64,000 nucleotides of DNA from Pyrrhosoma nymphula (lineage: Eukaryota > Arthropoda > Insecta > Odonata > Coenagrionidae). A program made the position numbers and the translations under genes. The stretch covers positions 15,150,599-15,214,598 of the forward strand of contig OY754333.1 of the NCBI GenBank assembly GCA_963573305.1. The letters are read 5' to 3'. Positions 61,576-64,000 of the stretch are shown one piece after another. The first letter of the stretch is position 1; the number at the start of each line of letters is the position of its first letter. A model generated the notes under the pieces. The model did not search any database and was not told the origin of the DNA. It worked only from the letters and a program-made list of their open reading frames with translations.

Positions 61576-62222
61576 GCATAATCGCGATCCTTGCTTAGAT
61601 GCTGTGTGGAAAGAATGCGATTGTTAAACTATTGACCCCTCGATACATTTTGTTTAGGATTGTGCTAATTACGACGTCGGTTTTATTTCAACCAGTCTTC
61701 CACACACCATAGTGCCCTTCACTAATTCACAATCATTTTCCTCAGACGGCGCAAATTATATCATATAGTGGTAGCAACACATGGTGGTAATTACGTAGAA
61801 GGCCCTTTTCAGTGAAAGAGTCAATTATAAAAGAACTGGCTCAGCATGGGGGAGTTGGGTAGTCTCCGCATTTGACTGAAAGAGTTCCCTGAGGTCACTA
61901 ACCATTGCCAATTCAAAATATCAATTCTTTTATTATCTTCAACATTTCATCTATATATCTCACTTAATCCAATTGTTTATATTGGCTTCTTCGGTGGTGT
62001 GTGAGCAATATCAGATTATATTTATCCAACCTTGTTTGGATCGTAATAATTGTCGTGAAACTCGCTGATGACACTTTCCCACCATCTAAACTTTATTGCC
62101 GTTAATTTGTTAGTGTAATATTCAGTGTGCAGTCACAGTCCCTCTGGTATTTTGCCGACTCCTTCCACAAGGGTATCCCCATAATCGACGCCAAGTTTCA
62201 CTCATGTTCATTTCAATAAAGT
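61576..62222. other. Intergenic spacer
   Basis: Probably includes the body of the SINE at 61494, but no 3' end or target duplication could be identified. No gene is recognised. Confidence 0.4.
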
Positions 62223-62300
62223 TTTGTACTTTTCTACACTTTTTATTTTTTAAACACACTACCTACGCGTTTTACCAATTTTATAACATCGTCAGGTGTT
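62223..62300 (-). repeat. Hammerhead-like motif with AT-rich tail
   Basis: On the minus strand: CACCTGACGATG, about 12 bases, GGTAAAACGCG, TAGGTAGTGTG, then AAAAAATAAAAAGTGTAG. CTGACGA is intact and GAAAC has changed to AAAAC. The AAAAATAAAAAGTGT tail recurs at the right edge of the window (63965-63983), so both ends belong to one family. Confidence 0.5.
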
Positions 62301-63729
62301 GTAGTTTGTTTACATATGATATTGTTGTCGTTGTTAGATAAAGAACATTAAATTTGATTTTAATGAAATGTTTACAATAAAAAAATTACAAAAATGAAAT
62401 GAAACAAAAAGATAACAGAAAAAGGAGGGTAAAAAAGTATTGACATGAAAATATTATTTTAAACGTTTATTTTAAAATAATAACGTTTCGCCTTTATGTT
62501 TATGCTTCTTTAAAATGAAAACTTTGGCAAAGAAGGGGTTTAAATAATTTATCAATTTATGGACCTCTATCTCCAGGAGGAAAAAAACAATAATGTAAAG
62601 CATATGAATGGACGTTTTTGGTCATGAGGGAATAAACACTGAAATATCCTGTCAGCACGGAAGTATTTTTGCTAAGGATGAACTTTTAAACTGAAACCAC
62701 CGTTGTTTTTTTCCATTTCGGTACATCAACTGGATATGTACCCACGTGACCTTACCTTGGGGGAACTCGGAAATGCTTGCAGTATTAAAAAGTACTTCCT
62801 CCAGCGTTTATTAAAAAGTGATACATGTACGATCTCCCGGGTAGATAAAATCTTGCGTAACATTTTCTCGCACCCCCCTCGTAAGGCAATGTAAAAAGAT
62901 CCCAACCTCCCCCTCCCCCCACAGACGTCTTACTTAATACTTGAATGGTCACTTACGAAATCTAAAAAAATGACCTAGCAAGTGGTCCCTTTGTCTATAC
63001 TGTAGTTGTTTATTTATCTACTGTAGTTATTAGCGTGAAACGTCTTCTTGTGACTTGAACATGAGCATAATTCGAAATGATTAAAAGGAAGCGTTCCCGT
63101 CAACGTCACCTATTATGGCGGGCTCACTTGTGGTAGGCCTGAACTCGGCTGTTGCTTTCAGTTTCTGTCGCTCATGAAATTTTCTGAGGATCTCAGGATT
63201 GCAGTCTTCGTTTCTTTGATATTGCATTCAATTTTCTTTAATTCTGTTACCCTCCCAAGGATTCTGTGGGCATTAGTGGTCTTTTTTGAAATATGTGGTC
63301 ATTTTCCAAGGAGTACAGAAATATTTGAATAGTTCACTACGTTGGTTCATATATCGATTTTTTAAACCATTTTGAATTAGCTTGCTTTGTGATTTTATTA
63401 ATTATTAAGTTTTTAATACTTTGAAATTAACTTTCTTACGACCTGTTTGCACGGTTTTACTTTGAGCTGCACTAATTTTCCGTTGCCGGCGAAACGTAAT
63501 TTTTTTTACTCATGTGTGGCAGGCAATTTCTTTCTTGATGATGGTGTAATCAACCAATATTAAGAATTAATTTAGTTTTTTCCCATTTTTTTCAGATGGT
63601 ATATCACCTGTTACGATATCTCACCGGGTGATAAAAATATATTGTATTTATATAATTTGCATTTTTGCTAGCCATGATGATCTTGATCCCTATATTTTCC
63701 ATGGTTTGCGAGTACACTTTGTGGAACTT
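62301..63729. other. Intergenic spacer
   Basis: AT-rich. A short inverted repeat (ATTATTTTAAA, a 6-base loop, and its inverse) lies near 62452-62480. A C-rich run occurs at 62907-62921. No gene is recognised. Confidence 0.45.
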
Positions 63730-63880
63730 CATAATGGAATAAATAAACTTTGTATATTCTACACAAATTCTTGTAGAATTGTATTATCCCTTGAAAATGA
63801 CATGAAAGTATTGAAACCGGTCGGGGTTTATACCATTAAATATTTGTTTGGAATATACAAAGTTCATTTATTTCATTATG
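63730..63880 (+). mobile_element. Snap-back element with hammerhead-like interior
   Basis: The 30-base arms at 63730-63759 (CATAATGGAATAAATAAACT and onward) and 63851-63880 are inverted repeats with two mismatches. Inside, on the plus strand at 63789-63825, is CCTTGAAAATGACATGAAAG then TATTGAAACCGG, a degenerate hammerhead-like core. The open frame across it (63628-63903) is a by-product. No target duplication was seen. Confidence 0.6.
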
Positions 63881-63956
63881 TCCTAAACCCTACCAAAATA
63901 TAAGCCATTTCTGGTCATTAGCACGTTAATTATTATGAGGAAAATAAAAACTTAGC

Positions 63957-64000
63957 TAATTTCCACACTTTTTATTTTTCTGACCTGAGCTGTTTCGTTG
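63957..64000 (-). repeat. Right-edge copy of the hammerhead-like family, cut by window end
   Basis: The minus strand starts at the window edge with CAACGAAACAGC, then CTCAGGTCAG, then AAAAATAAAAAGTGTGG. The GAAAC half and the AAAAATAAAAAGTGT tail match the copy at 62223-62300. The CTGANGA half would lie beyond the window. Confidence 0.45.

Noticed and set aside
1..64000. CRISPR arrays, bacterial-type operons, promoters or terminators
   Set aside because: No regularly spaced short repeats, no runs of closely packed genes and no ribosome-binding-site pattern; the window is eukaryotic.

Overview
The window looks like non-coding, repeat-rich chromosomal DNA from an animal, most probably an arthropod and quite likely an insect. 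The reasons are the repeat types: a piggyBac element with TTAA target duplications, a hAT-type non-autonomous element with an 8-bp target duplication, tRNA-headed SINEs, 3' ends of a non-LTR retrotransposon, and a Penelope-like coding fragment. The background is AT-rich with GC- and CpG-richer islands every few kilobases and GA/CT microsatellites. No order or species can be named from the sequence alone. There is no operon structure, rRNA, complete tRNA gene or CRISPR array, and no complete protein-coding gene could be recognised. Most open frames in the GC-rich islands look like chance frames in low-complexity purine or pyrimidine tracts.

Layout. 1-13 kb: intergenic DNA with a tRNA-like SINE head (3.05 kb), a SINE with a perfect 14-bp target duplication and a near-perfect internal hairpin (4.66-4.84 kb), and a hAT-type element (8.1-8.4 kb). 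13.4-13.9 kb: a protein-like open frame between plausible splice sites, the best candidate for an exon of an unidentified secreted precursor. 18-22.3 kb: a 120-bp local duplication, a Ser-tRNA-like SINE head, the first copy of a dispersed repeat (R2) and a hairpin element. 28-31.4 kb: one copy of repeat R1, a Penelope-like C-terminal fragment, a snap-back element and a GC-rich cluster of motifs resembling the 3' end of tRNA-Lys. 35-46.8 kb: hAT ends, the second copies of R1 and R2, a non-LTR reverse transcriptase tail, palindromes and another SINE head. 50.5 kb: an inverted SINE dimer. 51.6-52.3 kb: the strongest CpG-rich island. 52.5-55.6 kb: a decayed 2.9-kb piggyBac copy nested inside an older 160-bp retroposon-like element; both insertions keep their target duplications. 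56-64 kb: two protein-like fragments, a second LINE tail, a SINE head, and a snap-back element near the right end.

The most unusual thread is a short structured motif, CTGANGA followed 10-25 bases later by GAAAC, which resembles the hammerhead-ribozyme core known from Penelope-like elements. About a dozen copies in varying states of decay are visible, nearly all on the minus strand, and three lie inside short elements with long inverted terminal arms. Some copies show compensating changes in the same small stem. Ribozyme activity is a hypothesis only. Everything else is ordinary decayed mobile DNA or unassigned spacer.
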